Counted from the stretch's first letter, positions 35,761 through 45,196 are shown. The stretch: 64,000 nt of DNA from Ruania alba (GCF_900105765.1 NZ_FNTX01000001.1:1212387-1276386); one strand, 5' to 3'. The notes: a model not told the origin generated them from the letters alone. Program-made: numbers and translations.

Positions 35761-36777
35761 GTGAGTACCGACCGCCCGGTCCGGATCACGGACGTCGCCG
35801 AGGCCGCCGGCGTGTCCATCGCCACGGTCTCCAGGGTGCTGAACGGATCGAGCACGGTCGACCCGGTGCTGGCCGAACGCGTGCGCTCCGCCGCGCTGGC
35901 CACCCGGTACGTCCCGAACTCGAACGGCCGGGCCCTGCGACGGCAGCGTGCCGACGTCTGGGCCGTGATCGTCTCGGACGTGAAGAACCCCTTCTTCACG
36001 TCCCTGGTCACTGCGGTCGAGCATGTGGCGGTCCGGTCCGGGCACTCGGTGATGTTGTGCAATACCGACGAGCATCTCGACCGGGAGCGCGGATACCTGG
36101 ACGCGGCCATTGCCCAGCGGATGTCCGGCGTGGTGGTCTCGGTGACGTCGGAGGACCACTCGGATCTGACACCGCTGCTCGCTGCCGGGATTCCTACCGT
36201 GGTGGTGGACCGCAGGGTGCACGACTTTGCCGGGGACTCGATCCTCCTGGACAACGAGAAGGCCGGCCGGATCGCGGTGGAGCACCTGCTCGCCCTCGGG
36301 CACCGGGACATCATGTGCCTGGCCGGGCCGTCCGGGGTGAGCACCACCGAGGACCGTCTGGACGGGATGCGCCACGCGCTCGCTGATGCCGATATCCCGC
36401 TGGAGTCGGAGCGGATGGTGCGGACCGATCTGCAGATGGCAGATGCCGAGGCGGCGGTGCGCGCGGCCGTGCAGGGACCGCGCCGACCGGACGCCGTGGT
36501 GGCGATGAACGGCCCCCTCACCGCCGGTGCCTACCGCGGCATCCAACAATCCGGGCTCCGGGTGCCCGAGGAGATCTCTTTGGTGGGCGTGGACGACGAT
36601 ACGTGGACGCAGATGGTGCACCCTGCTGTCACCTTGGTCGCTCAACCGGTGGAGGAGATGGGCACCCTGGCGGCCGAGCGGCTGAATGCCCGAGCCGCGG
36701 ACGAGCACATCGCCCCGGTCCACCTGCTGCTCGAGCCCGAACTCATCGTCCGAGGCACCACCGCACCGCGCCGCTGA
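35761..36777 (+). CDS. LacI family transcriptional regulator (D-arabinan locus)
   Basis: The 338-residue protein starts at GTG 35761 (VSTDRPVRITDVAEAAGVS), preferred over in-frame GTG 35740 because it gives the normal length. The helix-turn-helix ITDVAEAAGVSIATVSRVLNG is followed by the hinge RALRRQRADVW and the sensor domain (VSDVKNPFFTSLVTAVEHVA, VEHLLALGHRDIMCLAGP, VAMNGPLTAGAYRG). It directly precedes the GH172/GH183/GH116 operon on the same strand, whose promoter carries a perfect LacI-type palindrome. It most likely represses that operon until a D-arabinan-derived sugar is present. Confidence 0.87.
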   Translation: MSTDRPVRITDVAEAAGVSIATVSRVLNGSSTVDPVLAERVRSAALATRYVPNSNGRALRRQRADVWAVIVSDVKNPFFTSLVTAVEHVAVRSGHSVMLCNTDEHLDRERGYLDAAIAQRMSGVVVSVTSEDHSDLTPLLAAGIPTVVVDRRVHDFAGDSILLDNEKAGRIAVEHLLALGHRDIMCLAGPSGVSTTEDRLDGMRHALADADIPLESERMVRTDLQMADAEAAVRAAVQGPRRPDAVVAMNGPLTAGAYRGIQQSGLRVPEEISLVGVDDDTWTQMVHPAVTLVAQPVEEMGTLAAERLNARAADEHIAPVHLLLEPELIVRGTTAPRR

Positions 36778-36800
36778 AGCAACCGGCTCGAGCCCTGGTG

Positions 36801-36854
36801 ACCGCAACCTTGTGCGGCCTCTGCTCGGGAAGAAGCCGCACAGGGTTGCGTTCG
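36801..36854. repeat. Long palindromic repeat, copy 2
   Basis: ACCGCAACCTTGTGCGGCCTC (36801-36821, cited in halves: CCGCAACC and TTGTGCGGCC) pairs imperfectly with 36832-36854 (GAAGCCGCACAGGGTTGCG then TTCG). The same arms, with a few changes, form the palindrome at 15295-15349. It follows lacI and may end that transcript. Confidence 0.65.
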
Positions 36855-36857
36855 AGT

Positions 36858-36899
36858 GCCCGGGGACGGCGGAGCGGCGCCCGGGGACGGCGGAGCGGC
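36858..36899. repeat. Two tandem copies of a 21-base GC-rich unit
   Basis: The unit, which contains CCCGGGGACGGCGGAGCGG, is repeated exactly at 36858-36878 and 36879-36899, with a partial third copy starting at 36900. It lies between the palindrome and the operon promoter. No function is evident. Confidence 0.6.
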
Positions 36900-36933
36900 G
36901 CCGGGGGAGTGTTGCACGGCGTGGGCGGCTCTA

Positions 36934-36984
36934 TTGACACGACCCGGAGACGGTGCCATTCTCGATCACAGTAAACGTTTACTG
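36934..36984 (+). promoter_or_regulatory. Promoter and LacI operator of the D-arabinan operon
   Basis: TTGACA (36934-36939) and CATTCT (36957-36962) are 17 bases apart, an optimal spacing for a housekeeping sigma promoter. The perfect palindrome CAGTAAACGTTTACTG (36969-36984), with the central CG typical of LacI operators, lies where transcription should start, so a bound repressor would block the polymerase. Confidence 0.8.
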
Positions 36985-37042
36985 AGCGGCGTGCTCCGGA
37001 CCGAAAAGCACCCGTGGCAAAGACTCGATGGAGAGGATCACG

Positions 37043-38131
37043 ATGAGCACTCACCCGGTGCGCTACGGCAGCTATGGATCGAGCCTGCGTGACCTGCCCC
37101 GGCTCCGCGACCATCGCCGGCTGCGCGTGTCCAGCTGGGACCAGACCGGCGGCAACGACGATCGCCTCACGGTCCGTTCCGGCGAGGCCCGCACACTGGC
37201 CGACATCACCGGTGCCGGGTCGATCAACCACATCTGGATCACCGTCGCGCCGGCAGCGGGAGACGGTCCGGACTCCAAGGACAAGGACTACCTGCGCAAG
37301 CTCGTCCTGCGGATCTTCTGGGACGGCGCCGAAACCCCGAGCGTGCTGGTGCCGCTCGGTGACTTCTTCGGCGTCGGCCATGCCCGTACGGTGAACTTCG
37401 CGTCCCTGCCGCTGCAGATGAGCCCGGAGAACGGGAAGGGCCTGAACTCGTTCTTCCAGATGCCCTTCGCCGACGGCGCCCGGCTGGAGATCACCAGCGA
37501 ATGTGAACAGGACGTCTACTTCTACTACTACATCGACTACGACGCCTTCGACGAGCTCGAGGACGGGCTCGGCCGCTTCCACGCGAGCTGGAACCGGGAG
37601 AACCCCACCGACGGCACCTCCGAGGAGGGTCGCAGCAACGCCGAGCACCTGTTCGGTGGCGAGAACACCACCGGCGCGGGCAACTACACGATCCTGGAGA
37701 CGACCGGCCGCGGTCACTTCGTCGGTTGCGTGCTGAACGTGACGAACCTGCGCCACACCAGCGAGTGGAACTGGTATGGCGAAGGAGACGACATGATCTT
37801 CGTCGACGGCGAGTCCTGGCCACCGAGCCTGCACGGCACCGGCACCGAGGACTACTTCAACACCGCATGGTGCCCTTCCCAGAGCTACAGCTCGCTCTAT
37901 CACGGGATCACTCTGCCTGGTGGGGAGAACTGGTCCGGGCAGATCTCGTTGTACCGCTTCCACATCGAGGATCCGGTCACTTTCCGCGAGTCGATCCGCG
38001 TCACCATCGAGCACGGGCACGACAACCGACGCAGTGACGACCTTTCCTCGACCGCCTACTGGTACCAGGCCGAGCCGGCCACCCACCTGTCGCTCCCGCC
38101 GGTGGCCGACCGGCTGCCGAGGCTGGGATGA
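37043..38131 (+). CDS. GH172 (DUF2961) glycoside hydrolase, probable exo-alpha-D-arabinofuranosidase
   Basis: The 362-residue protein matches DUF2961/GH172: WDQTGGNDDRLTVRSGEART near residue 32, GSINHIWIT near 60, VPLGDFFGVGHA near 113, QMPFADGARLEI near 147, and HGTGTEDYFNTAW near 265. Known GH172 enzymes cleave alpha-D-arabinofuranosides or fructan-like furanosides. No signal peptide is present, so it should act in the cytoplasm on imported oligosaccharides. The ATG at 37043 follows GAGAGGA. It is the first gene of the operon and overlaps the GH183 lipoprotein gene (ATGA). D-arabinan specificity is inferred from the presence of GH183 and GH116 in the same operon. Confidence 0.88.
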   Translation: MSTHPVRYGSYGSSLRDLPRLRDHRRLRVSSWDQTGGNDDRLTVRSGEARTLADITGAGSINHIWITVAPAAGDGPDSKDKDYLRKLVLRIFWDGAETPSVLVPLGDFFGVGHARTVNFASLPLQMSPENGKGLNSFFQMPFADGARLEITSECEQDVYFYYYIDYDAFDELEDGLGRFHASWNRENPTDGTSEEGRSNAEHLFGGENTTGAGNYTILETTGRGHFVGCVLNVTNLRHTSEWNWYGEGDDMIFVDGESWPPSLHGTGTEDYFNTAWCPSQSYSSLYHGITLPGGENWSGQISLYRFHIEDPVTFRESIRVTIEHGHDNRRSDDLSSTAYWYQAEPATHLSLPPVADRLPRLG

Positions 38132-39297
38132 AGGGAGCCCGCAGTGTCCGATTCGGTGCCGTCGCTCTCGCTGCGGTCGCGCTGATGGTGACCGCGTGTA
38201 CGCCGGGTCCGGGCGGGGATGCCTCCGGCACACCGGCTGTGCCGTCGGGGACCCCGGCCGATGGTGAGTTCCTGATCACGGGTATCGAGAACGTCACCCA
38301 GGTCGCCCAGCTCACCGGACCCGACTCTACGATCAACGACACCGAGGCAGTCGCGGTGGCCGGCACCGACCTCGGGTCCATGTTCAACGACGGCGAACGC
38401 ACCTACGTCGTCTTCGGCGACACCTTCGGCACCCGCGAGCCGGACGCCTTCGGTGGTGGCGGTGGCAACTGGCGCTCGAACGCGCTGGCCTGGACCCCTG
38501 ACGACGACCCCACCGATGGGATCACGTTCGAGGACTGGGCGAGGGACGACGTCGGACTGGCGCTCGAGGTGATCCCCGGCGAGCACGATGCCAACAACGG
38601 TGAGGGAGAGGTGACGAAGATCCCCACCCACGGGTTCGTCGTCGAGGATGCCCTCTACCTGCAGTACATGTCAGTGAATTTCTGGGGCGAGGCCGGGCAG
38701 TGGGACGCCAACCACGCCGGGCTCGCCAGGTCCACCGATGACGGCGCCACCTGGGAGACCCTGGACGATCCGCAGTGGCCGGGGGACTCCGGCTTCGTGC
38801 AGGTCTCCGCGGCGCACGTGGCCGAGGAGGGTGAGGACTACCTGTACCTCTGGTCCATCCCCTCCGGGAGGTTCGGCGGCGTGCAGCTGATGAAGGTGCC
38901 TGCCACCACCGATGCCGTCGAAGACCTCGGTGCCTACGAGTACTTCGCGGGTACCGACGCCGACGGAGGGCCTCTCTGGTCGCAGGAGATGGGCGAGGCG
39001 GAGACGATCGTCGATGCGCCCGTCGGCGAGATCTCCGTGATGTACCACCCCGAGCTGGACCGATGGTTGATGAGCACACTGCGCAACGAGGACGCGGTCT
39101 TGTTCGAAGGGCTCACCCCGTGGGGCCCGTGGAGCCAGCCGCACACGATCAGCACCCAGGCCGAGAACCCCGGTCTGTACAGCCCCTACCTCAATCCGCG
39201 CTACGTGAGCGACGACGGCAGCACGCTCTATTTCTCGCTGTCCCTGTGGGGGCCATACAACGTCTTCTGGTACAGCGCCGATCTGGTCACTCAATAA
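38128..39297 (+). CDS. GH183 (DUF4185) lipoprotein, probable endo-D-arabinanase
   Basis: The 389-residue protein has a signal peptide ending in lipobox VTAC (Cys24) and then a DUF4185 five-bladed-propeller-type domain: AGTDLGSMF (Asp81), YVVFGDTFGTREP (Asp98), GNWRSNALAWTPDDDPTDGI, and QWDANHAGLARSTDDGATWE. DUF4185 proteins are now GH183, endo-acting alpha-D-arabinofuranases on mycobacterial arabinogalactan and lipoarabinomannan. Asp81 and Asp98 are the best candidates for catalytic residues (inference). As a lipoprotein on the cell surface it would cut polymer outside the cell and supply the importer encoded next. It overlaps GH172 by four bases. Confidence 0.85.
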   Translation: MKGARSVRFGAVALAAVALMVTACTPGPGGDASGTPAVPSGTPADGEFLITGIENVTQVAQLTGPDSTINDTEAVAVAGTDLGSMFNDGERTYVVFGDTFGTREPDAFGGGGGNWRSNALAWTPDDDPTDGITFEDWARDDVGLALEVIPGEHDANNGEGEVTKIPTHGFVVEDALYLQYMSVNFWGEAGQWDANHAGLARSTDDGATWETLDDPQWPGDSGFVQVSAAHVAEEGEDYLYLWSIPSGRFGGVQLMKVPATTDAVEDLGAYEYFAGTDADGGPLWSQEMGEAETIVDAPVGEISVMYHPELDRWLMSTLRNEDAVLFEGLTPWGPWSQPHTISTQAENPGLYSPYLNPRYVSDDGSTLYFSLSLWGPYNVFWYSADLVTQ

Positions 39298-39340
39298 CAC
39301 CACCCGACTCATCGACGAGTCACCCATCAAGGAGGATGAG

Positions 39341-40684
39341 ATGCGAACCACCCGAAGAATGGCCGGCGGCCTGGCCGCCGTGGTCGCGGCCGGTCTCGCA
39401 CTGGCTGCATGCTCAGGAACACCTGAGGGCCCCGACAATGCCGGAGGTGGCGAGGATGTGCCCGAGGGTGCCACCGAGGTGACGTTCTGGCAGACCCAGT
39501 TCACCGACGAGGAGAACGAGTGGTATGAGTCGATCGTCGACTCCTACAACGAGTCCCAGGACGACGTGCACGTCTCGCTCACCGTGGTTCCCGGCGACGC
39601 CTGGGAGCAGCGGATGACCGCCGCGCAGGCAGCCGGAAACGCACCGGACGTGCGCACGATGAACTATGGCGACATCCGCGACGCCGCACGCACCAGCCAG
39701 ATCGTTCCGCTGACGGACCTGATCAGCGAGGACGCGTGGGGTGACGTGCAGGAGAACGTGCTGGAATCGGTCTCCTCCGACGGCGAACGCTACGCCTATC
39801 CGATGCTGGTGGAACCCTCTGCGGTGCTCTACTACCGCACCGACCTGTTCGAGGACGCGGGCCTGGACGGGCCCCCGACCTCGTGGGACGAGCTGATCGA
39901 CTACGCCAATCAGCTCACCGACGACCAGGTGTTCGGTATGCGGCTCGCGCAGACCTCGGTGGACATGTCCTGGTCCACCTGGGGTTACCAGTGGAACGTG
40001 GCCGGCCACCTGCCGATCAGCGAGGACTGGTCCGAGCCGGCGGCGAACGAGGACTTCGCCCCGCTGCTGCAGGCGTACCAGGATCTGTTCGACTCCGGTG
40101 CGCTGCCTCCGGGGGACGGGATCGGCTACGCCGACGCGACGCCCTACGGCGAGGGCGAGTTCGCGATGATGGCGAACGGTTCATGGGCGGCCAGTCAGCT
40201 GCTGGCCGACTACCCCGAGATCGCTGAGGTCACCGAGGTAGCCGCGATGCCCAGCTTCAGTGGCGAACCGGGCGAGACCACCGCCACGCTCGGCGGCTGG
40301 ACCTGGGTGGTCGACGGCAACAGTGAGGTGACCGAGGAGGCCGCCGGCTTCATCGAGTGGTCCCTCGGTGGTGACACCGCGAACGTGGTGCCGTTCTTCG
40401 AGGCCACGGTGTTCTCGAAAGTCTCCCCACGCCAGTCGGTGGCGGACGCGATCGCCGAACTGCCGGACGTGGACTCGGTGAACCCGTGGAACGCGACGAT
40501 CCAGGAGGACATCGTTCCGTTTGCTCAGCAGGAGCCTGCGTACCCGTGGAACGTCTCCCTGGCGATGGGTGAAGCGATCGAGGCGGCGATGCAGGGCACC
40601 CCGGTCGATGAGGCACTGGCCACTGCGAACGACAAGATCGCCACCGAGATCGCCAACTCCGAGCTGGCGGGCACCGGATCCTGA
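39341..40684 (+). CDS. Sugar ABC transporter substrate-binding lipoprotein (D-arabinan locus)
   Basis: The 447-residue family-1 solute-binding protein has a lipobox LAAC (Cys24), an acidic linker, and SBP_bac_1 features (VTFWQTQFTDEENEWYESIV, RYAYPMLVEPSAVLYYRTDLF, GEFAMMANGSWAASQL). AAGGAGGATGAG precedes the ATG. It is unrelated in detail to the duplicated pair at 26-34 kb. It sits between the GH183 lipoprotein and two permeases, so it probably captures D-arabino-oligosaccharides released at the surface. Confidence 0.9.
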   Translation: MRTTRRMAGGLAAVVAAGLALAACSGTPEGPDNAGGGEDVPEGATEVTFWQTQFTDEENEWYESIVDSYNESQDDVHVSLTVVPGDAWEQRMTAAQAAGNAPDVRTMNYGDIRDAARTSQIVPLTDLISEDAWGDVQENVLESVSSDGERYAYPMLVEPSAVLYYRTDLFEDAGLDGPPTSWDELIDYANQLTDDQVFGMRLAQTSVDMSWSTWGYQWNVAGHLPISEDWSEPAANEDFAPLLQAYQDLFDSGALPPGDGIGYADATPYGEGEFAMMANGSWAASQLLADYPEIAEVTEVAAMPSFSGEPGETTATLGGWTWVVDGNSEVTEEAAGFIEWSLGGDTANVVPFFEATVFSKVSPRQSVADAIAELPDVDSVNPWNATIQEDIVPFAQQEPAYPWNVSLAMGEAIEAAMQGTPVDEALATANDKIATEIANSELAGTGS

Positions 40685-40742
40685 CTCCCCGGTCGGGTGC
40701 CGTCGCGGCGGCACCCGACCACCATCGCGAGGAGGCGGTGGC

Positions 40743-41681
40743 ATGACCACGACTGAGACACCCGTCCCACGACGGGCGCCGACCCTGCCGAACGGGCGCC
40801 GGCGGCCCAAGCACAAGGACAACAAGATCGCGTTCGCGATGCTCGCCCCGGCGGTGATCCTGCTCAGCATCTTCGTGATCTGGCCGTTGGTCTACGCCTG
40901 GGTGGTCAGCTTCTACCAGTGGAGCTTCTACGAGGACTCGATCTTCGTGGGGCTGCGCAACTTCCGCATCGTGCTGGAGGATCCGGTGTTCTGGGACTCC
41001 ATCGGCCGCGGGCTGATGTTCTCAGGGATCACCGTGCCGGCGATCATGCTCATCGCCTTCGTGTTCGCCAACCTGGTGAAGACGATGAGCGCCCGGATGG
41101 CCACGGTGCTCAAGGTGAGCATCTATATCCCGGCGGTCATCTCCTTCGTGATCGCCTCCATCGTGTTCGTCCTGATCTTCGAGTACCGCCAAGGCCTGCT
41201 GAACTACCTGGTTAGCTCCTTCGGTGGGTCCGACATCGCGTGGATCGGCAGCGCCGATACGGCCCTGCTCGCCATCTCCGTCCCGGCGATCTGGATCGGC
41301 CTGGGACTGGCGTCGCTGATCATGCTCGCGGGCCTGCTGGATATCCCGGAGAGCTACTACGAGGCGGCCGAGATGGAAGGCGCCAACTGGTTCCAGCGCA
41401 CGTTCTTCATCACGATCCCGTTGATGAAGAACATCCTGCTCTATGTCCTGGTCACCACCTTCGTGGTCACCATCCAGCAGTACGAGCTGCCCCTGGTGAT
41501 GACCCAGGGCGGACCCACCCAGTCCACCTTGCTGCCGAACCTGCTGATCTTCCAACGGTTCACCAACGACACCTACCTGGGATACCCGATCGCGGCCGCA
41601 CTGCTGCTCTTCCTGGTACTCGGCGGAATCAGTCTCGTGATCTTCAAGCTCATCAACTCCGAGAAGGCGGTGGACGGCTGA
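40743..41681 (+). CDS. Carbohydrate ABC transporter permease (MalF type, D-arabinan locus)
   Basis: The 312-residue permease has a basic N-terminus (RRRPKHKDNK), six predicted helices and the EAA loop SYYEAAEMEGANWFQRTFFITIPL near residues 206-229 (cited in part). The ATG at 40743 follows GCGAGGAGGCGG. Its stop overlaps the next ATG (TGATG). No ATPase is encoded in the operon. Confidence 0.9.
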   Translation: MTTTETPVPRRAPTLPNGRRRPKHKDNKIAFAMLAPAVILLSIFVIWPLVYAWVVSFYQWSFYEDSIFVGLRNFRIVLEDPVFWDSIGRGLMFSGITVPAIMLIAFVFANLVKTMSARMATVLKVSIYIPAVISFVIASIVFVLIFEYRQGLLNYLVSSFGGSDIAWIGSADTALLAISVPAIWIGLGLASLIMLAGLLDIPESYYEAAEMEGANWFQRTFFITIPLMKNILLYVLVTTFVVTIQQYELPLVMTQGGPTQSTLLPNLLIFQRFTNDTYLGYPIAAALLLFLVLGGISLVIFKLINSEKAVDG

Positions 41682-42604
41682 TGGCCGCGCTCCCCACCCA
41701 GACAGCACCAGCTCCCGACGGCGGCCCGTCCGCAGGTGCACCCCTCGCCCGACGCAGCTGGTACCGCCCCTCGTCCCGTTCCGGAGGGCCCGCCTCCTTC
41801 GTGCTGCGGTACCTGCTCTCGGCCGCCATCATCCTGGCGGCGCTGTTCCCGCTCGCCTGGATGGCGATCTCCGGGTTCAAGGCCCGCAACGAGGTGGTCA
41901 CCTCACCGTTTCAGTTCTTCCCGGACGTATGGATGCCGGAGAACTACGCGCAGATCCTCGCCGATCCCGGGTTCACCCGAGCGCTCGCAGTCTCCTTCGC
42001 CGGGGCTGTCGCCTTCTCCACCCTCACCCTCGCGGTGAACTCGATGGCTGCGTACGTCTTCGCACGCCTGGACTTCGCATTCAAGAACGTGCTCTGGCCA
42101 GCCGTGCTGATGACCATGTTCATCCCCCAGATGGCGATCCTGATCACCTCCTACATCGTGGTCACCAGGATGGGGATGCTGAACACGTTCTGGGTGCTGC
42201 TCGTGCCGGGAGCGGCCTCGGCGGTGCACGTATTCTTCATCCGGCAGTTCTACCTCGGCATTCCCACCTCGTTGGAGGAGGCAGCGCTGATCGACGGCGC
42301 CGGACGGTGGAAGATCTTCACCCACATCTTCCTGCCGATGTCCAAGCCGGTGTTCGTCGTGGTGGGCATCACCTCGTTCCTGGTGTTCTGGAACGCCTAC
42401 GTGTGGCCGATCCTCACGATCACCGAACCGGACTCCCCGCTGACCCAGATCCAGCAGTACCTGGCCACGTTCCGGTCCGAACGGCGGGTCGAGTACGGGT
42501 TGCTGCTAGCGGGATCCACCTTGGCCGCCACCCCGGTGATCGTGCTGTTCCTGATCTTCCAGCGCTACATCATCTCCGGGATCCGGATCTCGGGGATCAA
42601 GTAG
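41681..42604 (+). CDS. Carbohydrate ABC transporter permease (MalG type, D-arabinan locus)
   Basis: The 307-residue permease has a Pro/Ser-rich tail of about 40 residues, six predicted helices, and the EAA loop SLEEAALIDGAGRWKIFTHIFLPMSKP. The C-terminus FQRYIISGIRISGIK is typical of CUT1 MalG-type subunits. It starts on the last base of the MalF stop, and the GH116 ATG follows its stop without a gap, so all are tightly coupled. Confidence 0.9.
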   Translation: MAALPTQTAPAPDGGPSAGAPLARRSWYRPSSRSGGPASFVLRYLLSAAIILAALFPLAWMAISGFKARNEVVTSPFQFFPDVWMPENYAQILADPGFTRALAVSFAGAVAFSTLTLAVNSMAAYVFARLDFAFKNVLWPAVLMTMFIPQMAILITSYIVVTRMGMLNTFWVLLVPGAASAVHVFFIRQFYLGIPTSLEEAALIDGAGRWKIFTHIFLPMSKPVFVVVGITSFLVFWNAYVWPILTITEPDSPLTQIQQYLATFRSERRVEYGLLLAGSTLAATPVIVLFLIFQRYIISGIRISGIK

Positions 42605-45196
42605 ATGGGTGTGGACATCCCCCTCGTCCCCGAGTCCGCCCGGGCGATCGCCCACACTGACGCCCGGCACGTGGCGCTCCCGCTCGGCGGGATCGGCACG
42701 GGAAACCTGGCGCTGGGCGCCGATGGGGCGCTGAAGCAGTGGCAGCTGCACCATCTCGGCAACCACCGGGGCGAGCTGCCCGGTGCGATGTTCGCGCTCC
42801 GAGTGGCCCAGTGGGAGCCCCCGTCGAACGAGATCCGGGCGCTGCAGGCACCTCCGGCACCGCCGGAGCAGACCCGTACTCCGATGGTCAACGACGATCA
42901 CGTGCCTCCCTGGCAGCGCGAGCTGCTCACCCGGCACCGCGGCGTGCAGGGCACCACCTTCCGTGGCATCTATCCGGCGGGCAGGATCGACTACCACGAC
43001 GACACCCTCCCGGTGACGGTGAGCCTGGAGGCGATGACCCCGCTGGTGCCGTTGGACACGGCCCGCAGCTCCTTGCCGACGGCGCTGTTCACCGTGCGGA
43101 TCACGAACCGTTCCGAGGTGCCCACCCATGGGTGGATCGGCGCCGCTATGCAGAATCCGCTGGGCGCCGATGGCGCCCTCCCTCCCGACGGCGTCCGCTC
43201 ACCCGGGTACGGCGGCAACACCAACCGCACCGATCGCCGTCGGGACTGGACGGCCCTGGTGATGGAGAACCACGCCCTCGCCCCCGACCATCACGGGGCC
43301 GGGCAGGTGGTGCTCGCCGCCGACGCACCAGGCACCACGGCGCTGCCGGCGTTCACCAGCGGTGACCAGTTCCTCGCCTTCCTCGGCAGCCGGCAACCGT
43401 TCGGGCCCCGCGATTGGGCGCACATGCCGGTCTCGATGGCGGACCCGCAACCCACGGGCACCTGGTCGGCGGCTGGCCCGAGCCCGGAGGGCAGCACCTG
43501 GAACGGGGGACTGGCCGTGCCCTTCCATCTGGAGCCCGGGCAGAGCACACAGCTGCGGGTCGCCCTGACCTGGCACCTGCCCAACCGGTATGCGAACTTC
43601 ACCCAGTTCGGCGGCATCCGGCCGGAGTGGGGCGCCAGCCGGTACCTGCTCGGCAACCACTACACGAACCAGTTCGACGACGCCCTCGACGTCCTCGACA
43701 CGGTCACCGAGCAATGGGAACCGCTGCACCGGGACACGGCCACCTGGATCCGCACGCTCACCGAGAGCTCGCTCGGCGAGCAGGCGGTCGAGCATCTCGC
43801 CGCGCTGCCGGCGGTGATCCGCAGCCCGAGCTTCTTCCGCACCGCCGACGGCCGGTTCTACGGTTTCGAGGGCGTGCAGGGCGAGTCGACCACCATGTGG
43901 TCCGGGGACGTGGGCGGTTCGTGCCCGCTGAACTGCACCCACGTGTTCACCTACGAACAGGTGCTGGCGAAACTGTTCCCGGACCTGGAGCGGAACATGC
44001 GGGAGAGCGACTTCGACGTGCTGCAGGCACCGGACGGGTCGATCCCGCACCGGCTGATCCTGCCGACCGCACTCGGTCAGCTCTGGGACCGACCGATCGG
44101 CGGCCCGGACGAGCCCGCCCTGGACGGGATGCTCGGCACCGTGCTGAAGACCTACCGAGAAGTCCGCACCGGAGCGGGCACGGCCTGGTTGGCCCGGTAC
44201 CGCCCGAAGGTGGAGCAGTTGATGCGCTACGTGGCCGGGCGGTGGGACCCCGAGGGAACCGGCGTGCTGCACGGGATTCAGCCCTCCACCCATGACATCG
44301 ATCTCGCCGGAATCAACTCGTACATGGGCACGCTCTGGCTCGCGGCGTTGCGCGCTGCGGAGGAACTGGCGCTGCTGGAGCGTGACTCGGAGGCGGCCGC
44401 GCACTGGCGGAGCACTTTCGAGCAATCCTCGACCGCCTACGACCAGGCGCTGTTCACCGGCGAGTACTACCGCCAGGTGCTCGAGGATGGTGACCCACGC
44501 GACTTCCAGTGGGGTGCCGGGTGCCTCGCCGATCAGCTCCTCGGCCAGTGGTGGGCGCACACGCTCGAGCTGGGCTACCTGCTGCCGGCGGAGCACGTGC
44601 GCACAGCGCTGCAGGCCGTGGTGCGCCACAACCTGCGCACCGACTTCACCGGATTCACTCACCCGTATCGAGTGTTCGCCGACGGCGACGAAACCGGTCT
44701 GGTGGTGTGCACCTGGCCGCACGGCGGGCGCCCGGAGGTCCCCACCCGGTACGCGGACGAGGTGTGGACCGGGGTGGAGCAGCAGGTCGCGGCGCACTGC
44801 CTGATGGAAGGGCTCGATGCCGAGGCCCAGCAGATCCTGACCGCTCTCTGGTCGCGCTATGACGGACGCCGCCGCAATCCGTACAACCAGGTGGAGTGCG
44901 GCGACCACTACGTGCGTGCCCTGTCCGGCTGGAGCGTGCTCGAAGCCCGTACCGGGCAGCGGTGGAACGCTGCCACCGGTGTGCTGCGGATCAGCCTCCC
45001 ACCGCCTGGAGGTGCCTGGCCGGTGCTGCTCGACACCGGATGGGGGAGCCTGCGGAACACCGACGACGGCGCTCACCTGGAGTGCCGTCACGGCTCCGTG
45101 GAGGTGGCCCGGCTCGAGCTGATCACGCCTGGCGGCGTGACGACATGCGGACCGGTGCGGCTGACGGCCGGCGAGGGACGTCGTCTGGGGCCGTGA
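42605..45196 (+). CDS. GH116 family glycosidase, probable exo-beta-D-arabinofuranosidase
   Basis: The 863-residue protein has the N-terminal GH116 beta domain (LPLGGIGTGNLALGADGALKQW near residue 25, through TWHLPNRYANF near 325) and the C-terminal (alpha/alpha)6 DUF608 catalytic domain (WSGDVGGSCPLNCTHVFTYEQ near 435, STHDIDLAGINSYMGTLWLAAL near 560, YADEVWTGVEQQVAAHCLMEGL near 720). GH116 includes glucosylceramidases and beta-glucosidases; one bacterial branch is an exo-beta-D-arabinofuranosidase that removes the beta-linked termini of mycobacterial arabinan. The operon context favours that activity. No signal peptide, so cytoplasmic. Confidence 0.87.
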   Translation: MGVDIPLVPESARAIAHTDARHVALPLGGIGTGNLALGADGALKQWQLHHLGNHRGELPGAMFALRVAQWEPPSNEIRALQAPPAPPEQTRTPMVNDDHVPPWQRELLTRHRGVQGTTFRGIYPAGRIDYHDDTLPVTVSLEAMTPLVPLDTARSSLPTALFTVRITNRSEVPTHGWIGAAMQNPLGADGALPPDGVRSPGYGGNTNRTDRRRDWTALVMENHALAPDHHGAGQVVLAADAPGTTALPAFTSGDQFLAFLGSRQPFGPRDWAHMPVSMADPQPTGTWSAAGPSPEGSTWNGGLAVPFHLEPGQSTQLRVALTWHLPNRYANFTQFGGIRPEWGASRYLLGNHYTNQFDDALDVLDTVTEQWEPLHRDTATWIRTLTESSLGEQAVEHLAALPAVIRSPSFFRTADGRFYGFEGVQGESTTMWSGDVGGSCPLNCTHVFTYEQVLAKLFPDLERNMRESDFDVLQAPDGSIPHRLILPTALGQLWDRPIGGPDEPALDGMLGTVLKTYREVRTGAGTAWLARYRPKVEQLMRYVAGRWDPEGTGVLHGIQPSTHDIDLAGINSYMGTLWLAALRAAEELALLERDSEAAAHWRSTFEQSSTAYDQALFTGEYYRQVLEDGDPRDFQWGAGCLADQLLGQWWAHTLELGYLLPAEHVRTALQAVVRHNLRTDFTGFTHPYRVFADGDETGLVVCTWPHGGRPEVPTRYADEVWTGVEQQVAAHCLMEGLDAEAQQILTALWSRYDGRRRNPYNQVECGDHYVRALSGWSVLEARTGQRWNAATGVLRISLPPPGGAWPVLLDTGWGSLRNTDDGAHLECRHGSVEVARLELITPGGVTTCGPVRLTAGEGRRLGP

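Noticed and set aside
36858-36899. Tandem 21-base repeat as an operator array
   Set aside because: It lies upstream of the -35 box, lacks dyad symmetry and has only two full copies; no support for a regulatory role.
36858-37042. Small gene between lacI and GH172
   Set aside because: Open frames there are short, have no ribosome binding site and overlap the repeat and the promoter/operator.
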